Origin: Serratia plymuthica
GTDB taxonomy: Bacteria; Pseudomonadota; Gammaproteobacteria; Enterobacterales; Enterobacteriaceae
Direction of reading: 5' to 3'
Assembly (NCBI RefSeq): GCF_018336935.1
Contig: NZ_CP068771.1
Location: 1,426,001-1,490,000, forward strand
Length of the DNA stretch: 64,000 nt
The notes below the pieces were generated by a model. That model saw only the letters and a program-made list of their open reading frames with translations, did no database searches and was not told where the DNA came from. Shown one piece after another: positions 44,378-54,580 of this stretch. A program made the translations under genes and the position numbers. Within the stretch, counting starts at the first letter, position 1. Every line of letters begins with the position of its first letter.

Positions 44378-44701
44378 ATGCAGCTTTCAACCACCCCGAC
44401 CCTGGAAGGGTTTACCATTACCGAATACTGCGGTGTCGTCACCGGCGAGGCGATCCTCGGTGCCAATATTTTTCGTGATTTCTTCGCCGGCGTGCGCGAT
44501 ATCGTCGGCGGCCGCTCCGGCGCCTACGAGAAAGAGCTGCGCAAAGCCCGCTTGATCGCTTTCCAGGAGCTGGAAGAACAGGCGAAAGAGTTGGGTGCCA
44601 ACGCGGTGGTCGGCATTGATATCGACTACGAAACCGTGGGTAAAGACAGCAGCATGCTGATGGTGACCGTCAGCGGCACCGCGGTGAAAGTAAGCCGCTA
44701 A
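44378..44701 (+). CDS. ybjQ: YbjQ, UPF0145 putative heavy-metal-binding protein
   Basis: This 107-residue protein, the same length as in E. coli, forms pentameric rings in solved relatives. Characteristic blocks are [37 protein letters not shown] and [14 protein letters not shown]. Function is not established. AAGGAG lies upstream of ATG 44378. Confidence 0.93.
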   Translation: MQLSTTPTLEGFTITEYCGVVTGEAILGANIFRDFFAGVRDIVGGRSGAYEKELRKARLIAFQELEEQAKELGANAVVGIDIDYETVGKDSSMLMVTVSGTAVKVSR

Positions 44702-44718
44702 CCCCCCATTTTATGAAA

Positions 44719-44740
44719 CGCCCCGGCAACCGTCGGGGCG
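44719..44740. terminator. Hairpin between ybjQ and the DUF3300 gene
   Basis: CGCCCCG/CGGGGCG with an 8-base loop between convergent stops; short T-runs. Confidence 0.55.
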
Positions 44741-44748
44741 CAGTCTAT

Positions 44749-46287
44749 TTATCCCGCCTTGTGTTCTTCAGGCTTCAGCAGGCGATGTTCCTGCGGTTTT
44801 GCCGCAGGTATCAGATGATGTTCCTGCGGTTTTGCCGCGGGAATGGGGTGTTGCTCCTGCGGTTTTGCTGCGGGTATCAGATGCTGTTCCTGTGGTTTTG
44901 CCGCGGGAATGGGGTGTTGCTCCTGCGGTTGATGCTGTGGCATCGGCGTTGGTCGATTCATTACCGGCGGCGCAATAGCGTGATTTACCGGCCTGACCGT
45001 CGGTGAAGGCGCGTAGGCCGGATGAGGAGCCGCTGCCAATGGCGCAGGCTGATGCGTTGCCCGGTTATCCGCCTGATGTAACGTTGGGAGGGCCGTGTGC
45101 GGATGTTGCGGCATTACCGCAGGGGCAGAATGGTTAAAGTTTGGCGTGCTCATCGGCTGATGGACGACGGTGGGCTGCGTTACCGGGCGGGGGGCCGGAG
45201 GCGCCGAATGGGTGAAGGCCGGCATACCTGTCGGCGGATGAGCATTGCCTGCCTGCTGGGGGGCAAAGTGCGGTTTTGCCATGGTGGCAAAATTCGGCGC
45301 CGGGTGCCCGGTTGCCGGCGCGGTCGGAGCGAAATGCGGCGCCTGATTCACCCGCGTATTATAGTTATTCAGGGTATTGGTGCGGTTCACATTATTGTAC
45401 TGATTGATATTGGTGACGCGGTTAATCACAGTGGTGGATCGCGATATATAAGGCGCATTGTTGTAAATCACCGGTTGACGCCGGTCGCCCCAATGCACAT
45501 CCCAGTTATGCCAGCCATCGTTATGCTGATTGATCAAGGCACCGACCGCGATGCCGACGCCAAAGCTGATAACGCCGGCTGCCAGCATGTCCCCGCTGCT
45601 GTAGCGGGAGGCCGGTTGGTCGTGATAGCCGGGGTAAATCGGCACGGCTTCGCCGTAGGCCTCCCAGGGATCGTAACGCGGTACATAAACCACGTCCGGC
45701 TGGCTGGGTTCAATCACAATCACCCGATCGGGCTCGGCGATCACGCTTTGCTGATAAGGCTGCTGGAGCGTGCGCGGTGCAATCACCACCCGCTGCTGGG
45801 GCGAGTTCTTCAGCGTACCTTTGTTCGCCGCGCGTTGGCGCATCACCTGGATAGCGTTCATGACGTCGGTGGGATCGTTGACGTAAGCGTCGCCCAGAGC
45901 GCTGGTCCAGGGGAGGTTTGTTGCCATCTGGTCCAGCACGTCGGGGAATTGCACCAGACTGCGAACGCTGGGATCCCAGGGTTGGGTGTCTGCGGCCGTG
46001 GCGAGCGCCGCCGGCGGCAGGTTGCGGTTCTGCGCCAGCCAATTGTCTGCGGCGCTGATTTGATCGGGATAACCCGCTCCGGCCAACACCTGGGCCAGCA
46101 GCTTGTCGGGAAACAGGGCTACCGGACTAACCAGCTGATAAAGCTGATCGGCGCTTGGCGGCGTATAGGCCGGTGCAGCGACGGGTTGAGTTACGCCCAT
46201 TACGGCGGCGACACTTTTCTGATCGCAACCGCTGAGCGGCAGCAGAGCGAGACAGATCAACCCGGTTAAACAGTTCGATTTGCGCAT
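44749..46287 (-). CDS. DUF3300 lipoprotein with C-terminal Pro/Gln/His repeats
   Basis: This 512-residue protein has a lipobox LSGC at 18-21. DUF3300 (about 45-230) contains VSPVALFPDKLLAQVLAGAGYP, NLPWTSALGDAYVNDPTDVMNAIQVMRQRA and PDVVYVPRYDPW. A glycine-rich hydrophobic segment (DMLAAGVISFGVGIAVGALI) follows, then a long low-complexity half rich in Asn, Pro, His and Ala. The end holds four copies of an 11-residue unit (PQEQHPIPAAK type). It is absent from this place in E. coli. Function is unknown; a surface- or wall-associated role fits the composition. Confidence 0.8.
   Translation of the reverse strand: MRKSNCLTGLICLALLPLSGCDQKSVAAVMGVTQPVAAPAYTPPSADQLYQLVSPVALFPDKLLAQVLAGAGYPDQISAADNWLAQNRNLPPAALATAADTQPWDPSVRSLVQFPDVLDQMATNLPWTSALGDAYVNDPTDVMNAIQVMRQRAANKGTLKNSPQQRVVIAPRTLQQPYQQSVIAEPDRVIVIEPSQPDVVYVPRYDPWEAYGEAVPIYPGYHDQPASRYSSGDMLAAGVISFGVGIAVGALINQHNDGWHNWDVHWGDRRQPVIYNNAPYISRSTTVINRVTNINQYNNVNRTNTLNNYNTRVNQAPHFAPTAPATGHPAPNFATMAKPHFAPQQAGNAHPPTGMPAFTHSAPPAPRPVTQPTVVHQPMSTPNFNHSAPAVMPQHPHTALPTLHQADNRATHQPAPLAAAPHPAYAPSPTVRPVNHAIAPPVMNRPTPMPQHQPQEQHPIPAAKPQEQHLIPAAKPQEQHPIPAAKPQEHHLIPAAKPQEHRLLKPEEHKAG
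44797..44928. repeat. Four 33-bp tandem repeats in the DUF3300 gene
   Basis: Units encode PQEQHPIPAAK and PQEQHLIPAAK in strict alternation, i.e. two 66-bp higher-order units, followed by a degenerate fifth unit. The near-identity of copies suggests recent slippage and possible length variation between strains. Confidence 0.8.
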
Positions 46288-46477
46288 GGTTTATTCGCTT
46301 ATTTCAGCACAGGTAATATGATGAGGCTAACACCTGTCGGGCGGGCTGCCAGTGCTGAGCAATACTCGCTTGCACATCTGGCGGGTCTGTCATCATTTAT
46401 TGATTAACTTGCTTATTGGATACAAGTTAATCAACCTGAGTTACAAATTTGGGGATCTGACCCAGAGGGAGGGATAC

Positions 46478-47314
46478 GTGAAAATTTGGCCAGGGATCAT
46501 TGCCGCCACGCTGCTTGCCGGCTGCCAAACCGCACCGCAGGGCACCACCGTCGATCGCGGCGGTTACCACCTTGAAACCCTGCATCAGGCGCAAGGCGCC
46601 GACCAGCGGATCCGTTTTCTGGTGATGCACTACACCGCGGAAGATTTTCACTCTTCGTTAAAAACGCTGACGGATGAGCACGTCAGTGCGCATTACCTGC
46701 TGCCGGCGCATCCGCTGCGGGAACAGGGCAAACCGGTTGCTTTTCAACTGGTGCCGGAAGCGTTGCGCGCATGGCACGCCGGGGCCAGCTATTGGCGCGG
46801 TCGTACCAGCCTCAATGACACCTCGATAGGCATTGAGATCGTCAATCGCGGGTTCAGCCGCCGCATGCTGTTTACCCATTGGCAGCCGTATCCACCCGAG
46901 CAAATCGCGCTGTTGATCCCGCTAAGCCGGGATATCATTCAGCGTTACGGCATTCAGCCGACCGACGTGGTAGGGCACAGCGATATTGCGCCGCAGCGCA
47001 AGCAAGACCCCGGCCCGCTCTTTCCCTGGCAGCAACTGGCGGAGGCGGGGATCGGCGCCTGGCCGGACGCGGCCGAGGTGCAAAGGCGATTGGCGGGGCG
47101 TGACCGCCATGCGGCGGTGCCGTTGGCGCCACTGCTGGAAAAACTGGCGCGTTACGGTTATGGCGTCGATGCGCAGTGGGATGCGCGGCAGCAGCGAAAC
47201 CTGTTGGCGGCGTTCCAGATGCACTTCCGGCCCAGCGATTTTCGCGGTGAGCCGGATGCTGAAAGCGAAGCGATTGTCGATGCGTTGCTGCAGAAGTACG
47301 GTGCGGCGCGTTGA
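46478..47314 (+). CDS. amiD: N-acetylmuramoyl-L-alanine amidase AmiD (lipoprotein)
   Basis: This 278-residue outer-membrane zinc amidase cleaves peptides from muropeptides, including anhydro-forms. The lipobox is LAGC after IWPGIIAATL. The amidase_2 zinc site uses His of FLVMHYTAED and His/Asp in VVGHSDIAPQRKQDPGPLFPW. A C-terminal peptidoglycan-binding-like helical domain follows (LLEKLARYGYGVD). The start is GTG 46478 behind AGAGGGAGGG; the longer frame from 46352 lacks a lipoprotein signal at its start. Its stop directly abuts the ybjS stop with no spacer. Confidence 0.93.
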   Translation: MKIWPGIIAATLLAGCQTAPQGTTVDRGGYHLETLHQAQGADQRIRFLVMHYTAEDFHSSLKTLTDEHVSAHYLLPAHPLREQGKPVAFQLVPEALRAWHAGASYWRGRTSLNDTSIGIEIVNRGFSRRMLFTHWQPYPPEQIALLIPLSRDIIQRYGIQPTDVVGHSDIAPQRKQDPGPLFPWQQLAEAGIGAWPDAAEVQRRLAGRDRHAAVPLAPLLEKLARYGYGVDAQWDARQQRNLLAAFQMHFRPSDFRGEPDAESEAIVDALLQKYGAAR

Positions 47315-48325
47315 TTACAGGCCGTACAGCTTGCCGTGCTCTTTCAGCCAGCGGGCGGTGCGGGTAATGCCTTCATCCAGCGAAACAATCGGCTGATAAT
47401 TCAGTTCCTGTTGCGCGCGGGTGGTATCCAGCGTCAGATCAAAATTGAGCTTGGCGACGCCATAATGGGTGAGCACCGGTTCTTTCTCGCTTTTACTGCC
47501 GAGCTTCTCCATGCCGCGCGCCATCATATCCAGCATCGGGTAGGGCACCGAGCGGATCCGGCATTTCATGCCCAGCTCGTCGATCAACTGCTGTACCACG
47601 CTGCGTAGCGGGCGCGCCTGCTGGTTGGTGATGTTGTAGGCGCGCCCGGACGGCGTATCCTCCTTCTGGGTCGCCAGCCACATGGCGTGTACCGCGTTTT
47701 CCAGATAGGTCATATCCACCAGCGCTTCACCGCCGCGCGGCAGCAGCAGGTTGCCATAATGCTTAATCATCTGCAGCAGGCGCGGCAGCATCACTTTGTC
47801 GTGAGGGCCAAACAGCCCCTGCGGGCGCAGGATGGTGAAGTGGGTCTGCGGGTTGGACAGCGCCAGTTGCTGGATCACCTGCTCGCCGGCGGCCTTGCTG
47901 CGCGCAAACTCGTTGGCATAGCGCGCCGGCCGGAAATCTTCGGTAATGTTGCGATGGTGATGGTAATCGAAGTAAATCGCAGGTGAAGAGATATGGACAA
48001 ACTGCGAAACGCCATAGGCCGCCGCCCATTCGCCCAGGCGACGGGTGGCGCGCACGTTGGCCAGTTCGAACGCCTCTTCGGTGCCCCAGGGGGAGGTAAA
48101 ACTGGAGCAGTGCCATAGCACGTCCACCTCGGCCAGCATCGCTTTGGCCTGCGACGAGATCAGGTTGGTGAGATCGGCATGAATGAATTCCGCGCCCATT
48201 TTTTCCAGCAAACTGCCCATGGCCTGATTACGGCCGGTGGCGCGTACTTTTATGCCCTGGCGGCGGAGATATTCAACGGCGTTACGGCCTAACCCACTGG
48301 TTGCACCGGTGACCAATACCTTCAT
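47315..48325 (-). CDS. ybjS: YbjS, NAD(P)-dependent epimerase/dehydratase family
   Basis: This 336-residue extended short-chain dehydrogenase has a Rossmann motif [14 protein letters not shown] at the N terminus. [22 protein letters not shown] holds the catalytic Ser/Tyr region, and [11 protein letters not shown] carries a lysine. The substrate is unknown; relatives act on sterols or sugars. ATG 48325 is chosen to place the Rossmann motif at the start. Confidence 0.9.
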   Translation of the reverse strand: MKVLVTGATSGLGRNAVEYLRRQGIKVRATGRNQAMGSLLEKMGAEFIHADLTNLISSQAKAMLAEVDVLWHCSSFTSPWGTEEAFELANVRATRRLGEWAAAYGVSQFVHISSPAIYFDYHHHRNITEDFRPARYANEFARSKAAGEQVIQQLALSNPQTHFTILRPQGLFGPHDKVMLPRLLQMIKHYGNLLLPRGGEALVDMTYLENAVHAMWLATQKEDTPSGRAYNITNQQARPLRSVVQQLIDELGMKCRIRSVPYPMLDMMARGMEKLGSKSEKEPVLTHYGVAKLNFDLTLDTTRAQQELNYQPIVSLDEGITRTARWLKEHGKLYGL

Positions 48326-48495
48326 AACGAACTCTATTCTCACCAAAAATCAGAATGCTGAAGACCGTCAGCGGCACCCCAGCAAATAAGATGCCATTCT
48401 TTCGTGATTTCGTGCGCTATGCAATCGGAAAGGGCCTAACCGCAGCAGCAAACTGTGCGGTTGATCGACAAATGAGCATCAGGTTGTGTTGCGGG

Positions 48496-49935
48496 TTACG
48501 GCCGATTGCGTTCGTGCTCTTCGGCCAGCTTCGCAATACGTTGCGCCATGCCGCGAAAAATGAACAGGTGGGCGGGCATCATGGCGAACCAGTACAGCAA
48601 CCCGCTGAAACCGGCGGGGTGCCACCAGGCGCGCACGTCGAGACTGCGGCGATCGCCGTGATCTTTGACCGTGAAGGTTAAACGGCCCAGGCCGGGCGCT
48701 TTCATGCCGAACAAGAGCGCCAATTGGCGCTGTGGTTTGAGGGTGATCACTTTCCAGCCGTCGATCAGATCGCCCACCGCCAGCGTATCGCGCGGCGGGC
48801 GGCCATACACCACGCGATTGCCGATCATATCGTCCATGCGGGCGCGGATCTGCCACAGGAGATTGGCATAGAAATACCCCTCTTTGCCGCCCAGTTGCTG
48901 CACCATGTGCCACAACGCCTGGCTGGACGCCTGGGTTTCCAGCGTGTAGCCGGCCTGCTTGGGATAGAAACCGTAGCCCGGCCGCCAGCGCGCCCGTGCC
49001 TCCGGATCGTAGCCCCAGTCGGCAGAATCGACCACGTCCTTCTCGCGGCGCAGGGTTTCGCGCACCGCTTCATCGAAAGTCTGCAATGTTTGCGGGATCA
49101 GCGCCTGCAACGGTTTGCCGTCGGCGGGCAGATCGTGGTTCAGGCCCTGAATCAGCGCGCTGGCGATGGGGGTGGGCACAGAAGTGATCAGGCTGACGAA
49201 CCACACTGAAATAAAGCGCGTGGGCAGGGGGATCGGGATCAGCCAGCGCTTCTTGCCGCTGATGCGGATGAAGCGCTCAAACATCGTCTGGTAGCTGATG
49301 TATTCCGGGCCGGCGACGTCAAAAATGCGGTTTTCTTCCTCCGGGTGCGCCAGCAGATCGGTCAGATACACCAGCAGGTTTTCCAGCGCCACCGGCGAAG
49401 ATTTAGAGCGCACCCAACGCGGCGGCGTCAACACCGGCAGGTTGTAGACCATATCGCGCATCACTTCGAACGCCGCCGAACCTGGGCCGACGATAATGCC
49501 GGCGCGCAATTCGGTGACCGGGATACCGCTTTGGCGCAGGATTTCCCCGGTCAGCTTGCGCGCCGCCAGGTGCGGCGAACTGTCGCCCGCCGGTTGCAAT
49601 GCACCCAGAAAAATCACCTGTTTGACGGCGGAACTGCGCAGCGCGTCACGCAGGTTTTCCGCGGCCTGGCGTTCCTTTTCAATAAAGTCATCGCCATCGC
49701 CCATGCCGTGGATCAGATAATAAACGGCATCTATATCCCACAGCGCGGCGGCCAGGGTTTCCGGACGGTAAACGTCGACATAGCGGCAGTCGACCTGCGG
49801 CCAGTTCTGTTCCTGCAGCCATTCCAGGCGGCGTGCGGCGGCGGTAATGGTATGTCCCTGGTCGATCAGGTGAGGGATCAGGTTCTGGCCAATGTAGCCG
49901 CTGGCTCCGAGAACCAATACGCGTTGGGGTGTCAT
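48496..49935 (-). CDS. ybjT: YbjT, NAD-binding SDR/DUF2867 protein
   Basis: This 479-residue protein has an N-terminal atypical SDR domain ([31 protein letters not shown]). A C-terminal DUF2867 domain follows (about 330-470; [27 protein letters not shown] and a membrane-prone [24 protein letters not shown]). Function is unknown. It lies behind ybjS in the same direction with a 170-bp gap. ATG 49935 matches the E. coli start. Confidence 0.9.
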   Translation of the reverse strand: MTPQRVLVLGASGYIGQNLIPHLIDQGHTITAAARRLEWLQEQNWPQVDCRYVDVYRPETLAAALWDIDAVYYLIHGMGDGDDFIEKERQAAENLRDALRSSAVKQVIFLGALQPAGDSSPHLAARKLTGEILRQSGIPVTELRAGIIVGPGSAAFEVMRDMVYNLPVLTPPRWVRSKSSPVALENLLVYLTDLLAHPEEENRIFDVAGPEYISYQTMFERFIRISGKKRWLIPIPLPTRFISVWFVSLITSVPTPIASALIQGLNHDLPADGKPLQALIPQTLQTFDEAVRETLRREKDVVDSADWGYDPEARARWRPGYGFYPKQAGYTLETQASSQALWHMVQQLGGKEGYFYANLLWQIRARMDDMIGNRVVYGRPPRDTLAVGDLIDGWKVITLKPQRQLALLFGMKAPGLGRLTFTVKDHGDRRSLDVRAWWHPAGFSGLLYWFAMMPAHLFIFRGMAQRIAKLAEEHERNRP

Positions 49936-50079
49936 CAGCGCTGCCTTATGCAGTGAAAGTCGGTGACAGCATGCCAAACCTGACGTTTAAATGCACTTTT
50001 TGTGTGGTTATGAGGGAGTTGCATCTGCCGGGAGGCGGGGTCACACTACGCGCCGTTTGCCTGCGATAAGACGGATGAT

Positions 50080-50424
50080 ATGAAACTGAATGCTGTTTGT
50101 TATGCCCTATTGGGCCTGGCTTTAATCGCCAGCCTGTTTTTCCTGCATCCGATTGGGGTGTGGTTGTTGGCCAACCTGCTGACGTTGCTGGTGTACGGCG
50201 CGGATAAGTTTGCCGCACGCAAGGGCTGGCAACGGGTGCCGGAAAGCACGTTGCTGGTGTTTGGGCTGGTGGGGGGCTGGATCGGCGCGATAGTCGCACA
50301 GCAGCTGTTTCGCCATAAAACCCAGAAACAGCCGTTCAAAACCTGGTTTATCCTCAGCGTGGTGGTGAACCTGGTGGCGACGCTGGGGATCTGGTACTGG
50401 GTTTACGGCCGCTGGATTATCTGA
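50080..50424 (+). CDS. DUF1294 membrane protein
   Basis: This 114-residue inner-membrane protein has about three hydrophobic segments. The DUF1294 core LLTLLVYGADKFAARKGWQRVPESTLLVFGLVGGWIGAIVAQQLFRHKTQKQPFK is followed by a final membrane helix. Function is unknown; some relatives carry an N-terminal cold-shock domain, absent here. It is not part of the E. coli order at this place. Confidence 0.85.
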   Translation: MKLNAVCYALLGLALIASLFFLHPIGVWLLANLLTLLVYGADKFAARKGWQRVPESTLLVFGLVGGWIGAIVAQQLFRHKTQKQPFKTWFILSVVVNLVATLGIWYWVYGRWII

Positions 50425-50460
50425 AGGCGGGGCGCAGTGGCGCCCCGTTCGGGCCGGGAT

Positions 50461-51477
50461 TCAGGCATGTTGCCGGAGGAAATCCCGCCATAAATCGACG
50501 ACGTGCTGCAGATCCTGACGGCTGACGTCGAGATGGGTCAGAATGCGCGTCAGCGGCCCGCTGCTGATCAGCACGCCACGCTCTCGCATCCACGGCCCCA
50601 GCTTTGCCGCCAGTTCCGGCGATTGGCGCAGGTACAGTACGTTGGTCTGCGCGCCCGGTTCGGCAACCTCCACGCCTATCCCCTGCAATTGCTGCTCCAG
50701 CCATTTGGCGTTGTCGTGGTCGTCGCGCAGCCGTTCGACGTTATGCTCCAGCGCATACAAACCTGCCGCCGCCAGAATACCGACCTGGCGCAGGCCGCCG
50801 CCGGTCATTTTGCGCCAGCGCACGGCGCGCTGAATAAAGGTTTCACTGCCGCACAGCAGCGAACCTACCGGTGCCCCCAGCCCTTTCGACAGACAGATGG
50901 TGAAGGTGTCGCAGTACTGCACAATCTCTTTCAGCGGCAGGTTTAGCGCGACGGCGGCATTGAAGATGCGCGCGCCGTCGATGTGCAGCGCCAACTGATG
51001 CTCGCGGGTGAACCGCCAGGCCTGCTGCAGGTACTCCTGCGGCAGCACGCGGCCGCTGATGGTGTTTTCCAGGCTCAGCAGGCGGGTTCTGGCGAAGTGA
51101 ATGTCATCGGGTTTGATTGCCGCAGCTACCTTGTCCAGCGGCAGGGTGCCGTCCGGGTTTGCCTCAATCGGCTGCGGCTGGATACTGCCGAGCACCGCTG
51201 CGCCGCCGGCCTCGTATTTATAGTTATGCGCCTGCTGGCCGACAATATATTCGTCGCCGCGCTGACAGTGGCTCAACAGCGCCACCAGGTTGGCCTGGGT
51301 GCCGCTCGGCAGAAACAGCGCCGCTTCCTTGCCGGATAGACGAACCGCTTCCGCCTCCAGCGCCTTTACCGTGGGATCATCGCCATAGACGTCATCGCCC
51401 ACTTCGGCCTGCGCCATGGCTTGGCGCATGGCGGTGCAAGGGCGGGTCACGGTGTCACTGCGTAAATCGATAAGCAT
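50461..51477 (-). CDS. ltaE: Low-specificity L-threonine aldolase LtaE
   Basis: This 338-residue PLP enzyme cleaves L-threonine and L-allo-threonine to glycine and acetaldehyde. Lys198 in TICLSKGLGAPVGS binds PLP; Asp167 in ALHIDGARIFNAAVAL pairs with the cofactor nitrogen. The opening IDLRSDTVTRP is characteristic. The E. coli order ltaE-poxB is kept. ATG 51477. Confidence 0.94.
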   Translation of the reverse strand: MLIDLRSDTVTRPCTAMRQAMAQAEVGDDVYGDDPTVKALEAEAVRLSGKEAALFLPSGTQANLVALLSHCQRGDEYIVGQQAHNYKYEAGGAAVLGSIQPQPIEANPDGTLPLDKVAAAIKPDDIHFARTRLLSLENTISGRVLPQEYLQQAWRFTREHQLALHIDGARIFNAAVALNLPLKEIVQYCDTFTICLSKGLGAPVGSLLCGSETFIQRAVRWRKMTGGGLRQVGILAAAGLYALEHNVERLRDDHDNAKWLEQQLQGIGVEVAEPGAQTNVLYLRQSPELAAKLGPWMRERGVLISSGPLTRILTHLDVSRQDLQHVVDLWRDFLRQHA

Positions 51478-51595
51478 AGTTAACCTTGGAGATGGCTGAT
51501 GGGAAAGGGAATATGACCTTCATCATAGCGGGATTCTTTTATGACAAAAGAGAAAAATACCGGGAACAGCACTCGCCGAACCCGGGAGGTGTTAT

Positions 51596-53317
51596 TTAAC
51601 GCAACCAGTTGGTTTTCGCCAGTTCGACCACTTCGTCGCCACGGCCGTTGATAATGGCGCGCAACATATACAGGCTGAAGCCTTTGGCCTGTTCGAATTT
51701 GATCTGCGGCGGCATTGCCAGTTCCTGTTTGGCGGTCACCACGTCCAGCAGCGCCGGGCCGGGGTGCGCCAGCATCTCTTGCAGCGCAGCGTCCAGATCC
51801 GAAGCCTTCTCGACGCGAATGCCCTTGATGCCGGCGGCGTTGGCCATCGCCGCAAAATCCGGGTTGTGCAGATCGGTGCCGTCGGTCAGGTAGCCGCCGG
51901 CCTTCATTTCCATGGCCACAAAACCCAGCACGCTGTTGTTGAAGATCACGATCTTGACCGGCAATTTCAACTGAATCAGCGACAGGAAATCCCCCATCAG
52001 CATGGTAAAACCGCCGTCGCCGCACAGGGCGATCACCTGCTTGCCCGGCTCGGTGGCCTGTGCGCCGATGGCCTGCGGCATGGCGTTGGCCATCGAGCCG
52101 TGGTTGAACGAACCCAGCAAGCGGCGTTTGCCGTTCATTTTCAGGTAGCGGGCAGCCCATACCGTCGGTGTGCCGACGTCGCAGGTGAAAATGGCGTCGT
52201 CGTTGGCGTATTGGCCGATCTGCTGCGCCAGATACTGCGGGTGGATCGGTTGATCGTCATTGGCGGTCGCCAATCCATCGAGATCCTTGCGTGCAGTGCG
52301 GTAGTGCTCCAGCGCCTTGTCAAGAAACGCGCGGTCGCTCTTCGGCTTCAACTGCGGCAGCAGGGCGGTGAGGGTGGTGTGGATATCGCCCACCAGCGCC
52401 ATATTGACCGGGCAGTGCGCACCGATGCTGCCGGGGTCGATGTCGATCTGAATGATGTTGGCGTTGGTCGGGTAGAACGCGCGGTAGGGGAACTGGGTGC
52501 CGAGCAGTAGCAGGGTATCGGCGTTCATCATCGCGTGGTAGCCGGACGAAAAGCCGATCAACCCGGTCATGCCGACGCTGTACGGGTTGTCCCATTCGAT
52601 ATGCTCTTTGCCGCGTAGCGCATGCACCACCGGCGCTTGCAGCAGCTCGGCCAGCCTGACGACTTCGTCATGCGAGCCGGCGCAGCCGCTGCCGCACATC
52701 AGCGTGATGTTCTTCGCCTGATTCAGTATGGCCGCCAGCTTGTTCAGTTCGCTCGTCGGCGGCTGAACCAGCGGCAGCGCCGGGGTATGCCATACCATGC
52801 TGGCGTCTTCCGGCGCCATGCGCAGCGCCACGTCGCCCGGCAGCACGATCACCGACACGCCGCGATTGAGGATCGCTTTGCGCATGGCGATTTCCAGCAC
52901 CCGCGGCAGCTGTTCCGGATTAGAGACCAGTTCACAGTAGTGGCTGCATTCACGGAACAGTTCTTGCGGGTGGGTTTCCTGGAAATAACCGCTGCCGATT
53001 TCGCTGGAGGGAATATGCGCGGCAATCGCCAATACCGGCACGTGGTTGCGGTGGCAGTCGAACAGGCCGTTGATCAGATGCAGATTGCCCGGGCCGCAGG
53101 AGCCGGCGCAAACCGCCAACTGGCCGGTAAGCTGGGCTTCTGCGCCGGCGGCGAACGCGGCCACCTCTTCGTGGCGTGTGCCCAGCCATTCGATGGTGCC
53201 CATGCGGTGCAGGCTGTCGCTAAGGCCGTTGAGCGAATCGCCGGTGACGCCCCAAATGCGTTTCACGCCGGCCTGCTCAAGCGTTTTGGCGACCAGTGTG
53301 GCTACGGTTTGCTTCAT
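51596..53317 (-). CDS. poxB: Pyruvate dehydrogenase (quinone) PoxB
   Basis: This 573-residue thiamine-diphosphate and FAD enzyme oxidises pyruvate to acetate and CO2 and passes electrons to ubiquinone at the membrane. The N-terminal Glu region is [18 protein letters not shown]. The FAD domain includes [15 protein letters not shown]. The ThDP motif runs from [15 protein letters not shown] to NNSVLGF. The C-terminal helix ending [11 protein letters not shown] corresponds to the lipid-activated membrane anchor of E. coli PoxB. Confidence 0.95.
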   Translation of the reverse strand: MKQTVATLVAKTLEQAGVKRIWGVTGDSLNGLSDSLHRMGTIEWLGTRHEEVAAFAAGAEAQLTGQLAVCAGSCGPGNLHLINGLFDCHRNHVPVLAIAAHIPSSEIGSGYFQETHPQELFRECSHYCELVSNPEQLPRVLEIAMRKAILNRGVSVIVLPGDVALRMAPEDASMVWHTPALPLVQPPTSELNKLAAILNQAKNITLMCGSGCAGSHDEVVRLAELLQAPVVHALRGKEHIEWDNPYSVGMTGLIGFSSGYHAMMNADTLLLLGTQFPYRAFYPTNANIIQIDIDPGSIGAHCPVNMALVGDIHTTLTALLPQLKPKSDRAFLDKALEHYRTARKDLDGLATANDDQPIHPQYLAQQIGQYANDDAIFTCDVGTPTVWAARYLKMNGKRRLLGSFNHGSMANAMPQAIGAQATEPGKQVIALCGDGGFTMLMGDFLSLIQLKLPVKIVIFNNSVLGFVAMEMKAGGYLTDGTDLHNPDFAAMANAAGIKGIRVEKASDLDAALQEMLAHPGPALLDVVTAKQELAMPPQIKFEQAKGFSLYMLRAIINGRGDEVVELAKTNWLR

Positions 53318-53346
53318 AATTCCCCCAAGCGTTGTAAAAAGGCCCC

Positions 53347-53401
53347 CGCATCTTTCAAGCCACAGCGTTGTGGGCTGCGACTGGAAATTCAGTGGGTATG
53401 A
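53347..53401. repeat. Short copy of the palindromic intergenic repeat
   Basis: About 55 bp containing TTTCAAGCCACAG, TGGGCTGCGACT and AATTCAGTGGGTATGA, upstream of poxB. It aligns with the copy at 63603-63658 and, inverted, with the outer arms of the long element at 37713-37838. Confidence 0.55.
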
Positions 53402-53519
53402 ATCGTTAAGTCTTTTTCAGATGGACGTAATAAAACGCACGGAACCGGGAAAGTGTAGAAGGGGACTTCAAACCTCGCTTGCCGATAAATGCCCCATCGG
53501 CGAGATGGGGCTATGGCCG

Positions 53520-54524
53520 TCAGGCGAGGGTGACGTCGCCCTGCAATTGGCAACTGCACGCCAGTACATACCCTTGGGCGATCTCGGCCGGGGTGAGCGT
53601 CATGCTGCTGGTGGTGGTGTAGTCACCGTCGAGGATGCGGGTTTTGCACGAGCCGCAGACCCCGGCGCGGCAGGCGGCGTTAACCGGCAGCGCGTGGGCC
53701 TCCATCGCCGCCAGCAGCGTGCTGCCGACCGGCACGCGGAACTCGCGCAGCGGCCGGGCGACGCGCAGCCTTAGCCCTTCGCTTTGCCCGGAGTCCGTTT
53801 CCGCCGGCGTATGGAATTGTTCTTTGTGGAAGCGGGTTGCCGGTACGCCAAGCTGGCGGCAAAGCTGCTCAGCCTGCGCCATATAAGGCGCTGGGCCACA
53901 GGTCATCACCGTACGTTTGGCAATATCCGGAATGGCCTGGCGCAAGATTTCTAACGTTATCCGCCCGCTGAGGTAACCCGGTTGCGCATTCTGTTCGGCC
54001 ATCAGCGTCAGCCGCAGTTGCGGATGCGCAGCGCACAACTCGCGCCATTGTTCGGCAAAAATCGTATCGGCGGGGGTGCGTACGTTAAAGATCACGGCAA
54101 TATCGCAGGCCGGACGCTTGACTACCAGCCAGCGGCACATTGAGATAATCGGCGTAACGCCGCAGCCGGCCGCCAGCATCAGGTATCGATCGGCCGGGTG
54201 GCGTTCGCAACTGAATTCTCCCTGCGCATCGGACAACCACAGGGTGTTGCCGGGTTTGACCTCCTGCGTCAGCCAGCGCGAACCCGCGCCGTCCGGCAGG
54301 CAGCGTACGCTGATGCTGAGAAAGCGGCTTTGGCCGGGCGAGGACGAGAGCGTATAGGCGCGCAGCGTTTCTTCCGTATTGCGGATGCTGACCAGCGCAA
54401 ACTGGCCGGCCTGATAAGGGTAAAAAACGTCGCAGATCAGGTTCAACGTCCAGACATCGGCAGTTTCCTGCCGGACCGAGTGTACCTGCATGCGATTGGG
54501 GCACAGGGGGCTGGGTTGGGTCAT
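53520..54524 (-). CDS. hcr: NADH oxidoreductase Hcr (HCP reductase)
   Basis: This 334-residue enzyme supplies electrons from NADH to Hcp. The N-terminal FAD domain has RAYTLSSSP; the NAD domain has GCGVTPIISM and TCGPAPYM. A C-terminal plant-type [2Fe-2S] ferredoxin domain has CRAGVCGSCKTRIL and the fourth ligand in VLACSCQL. ATG 54524 has GAGGTG upstream; the longer frame to 54581 would begin at the hcp stop. Confidence 0.93.
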   Translation of the reverse strand: MTQPSPLCPNRMQVHSVRQETADVWTLNLICDVFYPYQAGQFALVSIRNTEETLRAYTLSSSPGQSRFLSISVRCLPDGAGSRWLTQEVKPGNTLWLSDAQGEFSCERHPADRYLMLAAGCGVTPIISMCRWLVVKRPACDIAVIFNVRTPADTIFAEQWRELCAAHPQLRLTLMAEQNAQPGYLSGRITLEILRQAIPDIAKRTVMTCGPAPYMAQAEQLCRQLGVPATRFHKEQFHTPAETDSGQSEGLRLRVARPLREFRVPVGSTLLAAMEAHALPVNAACRAGVCGSCKTRILDGDYTTTSSMTLTPAEIAQGYVLACSCQLQGDVTLA

Positions 54525-54580
54525 AGAGCACCTCAAAGGCAAAGGGGCCGGCATAGGCGCGGCCCCGAAAAGCAGCGGCA

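Noticed and set aside
44713..45006. Cys/Arg/Phe-rich 97-codon frame opposite the DUF3300 gene
   Set aside because: Its repetitive sequence is the antisense reading of the 33-bp tandem repeats; no ribosome-binding site or family.
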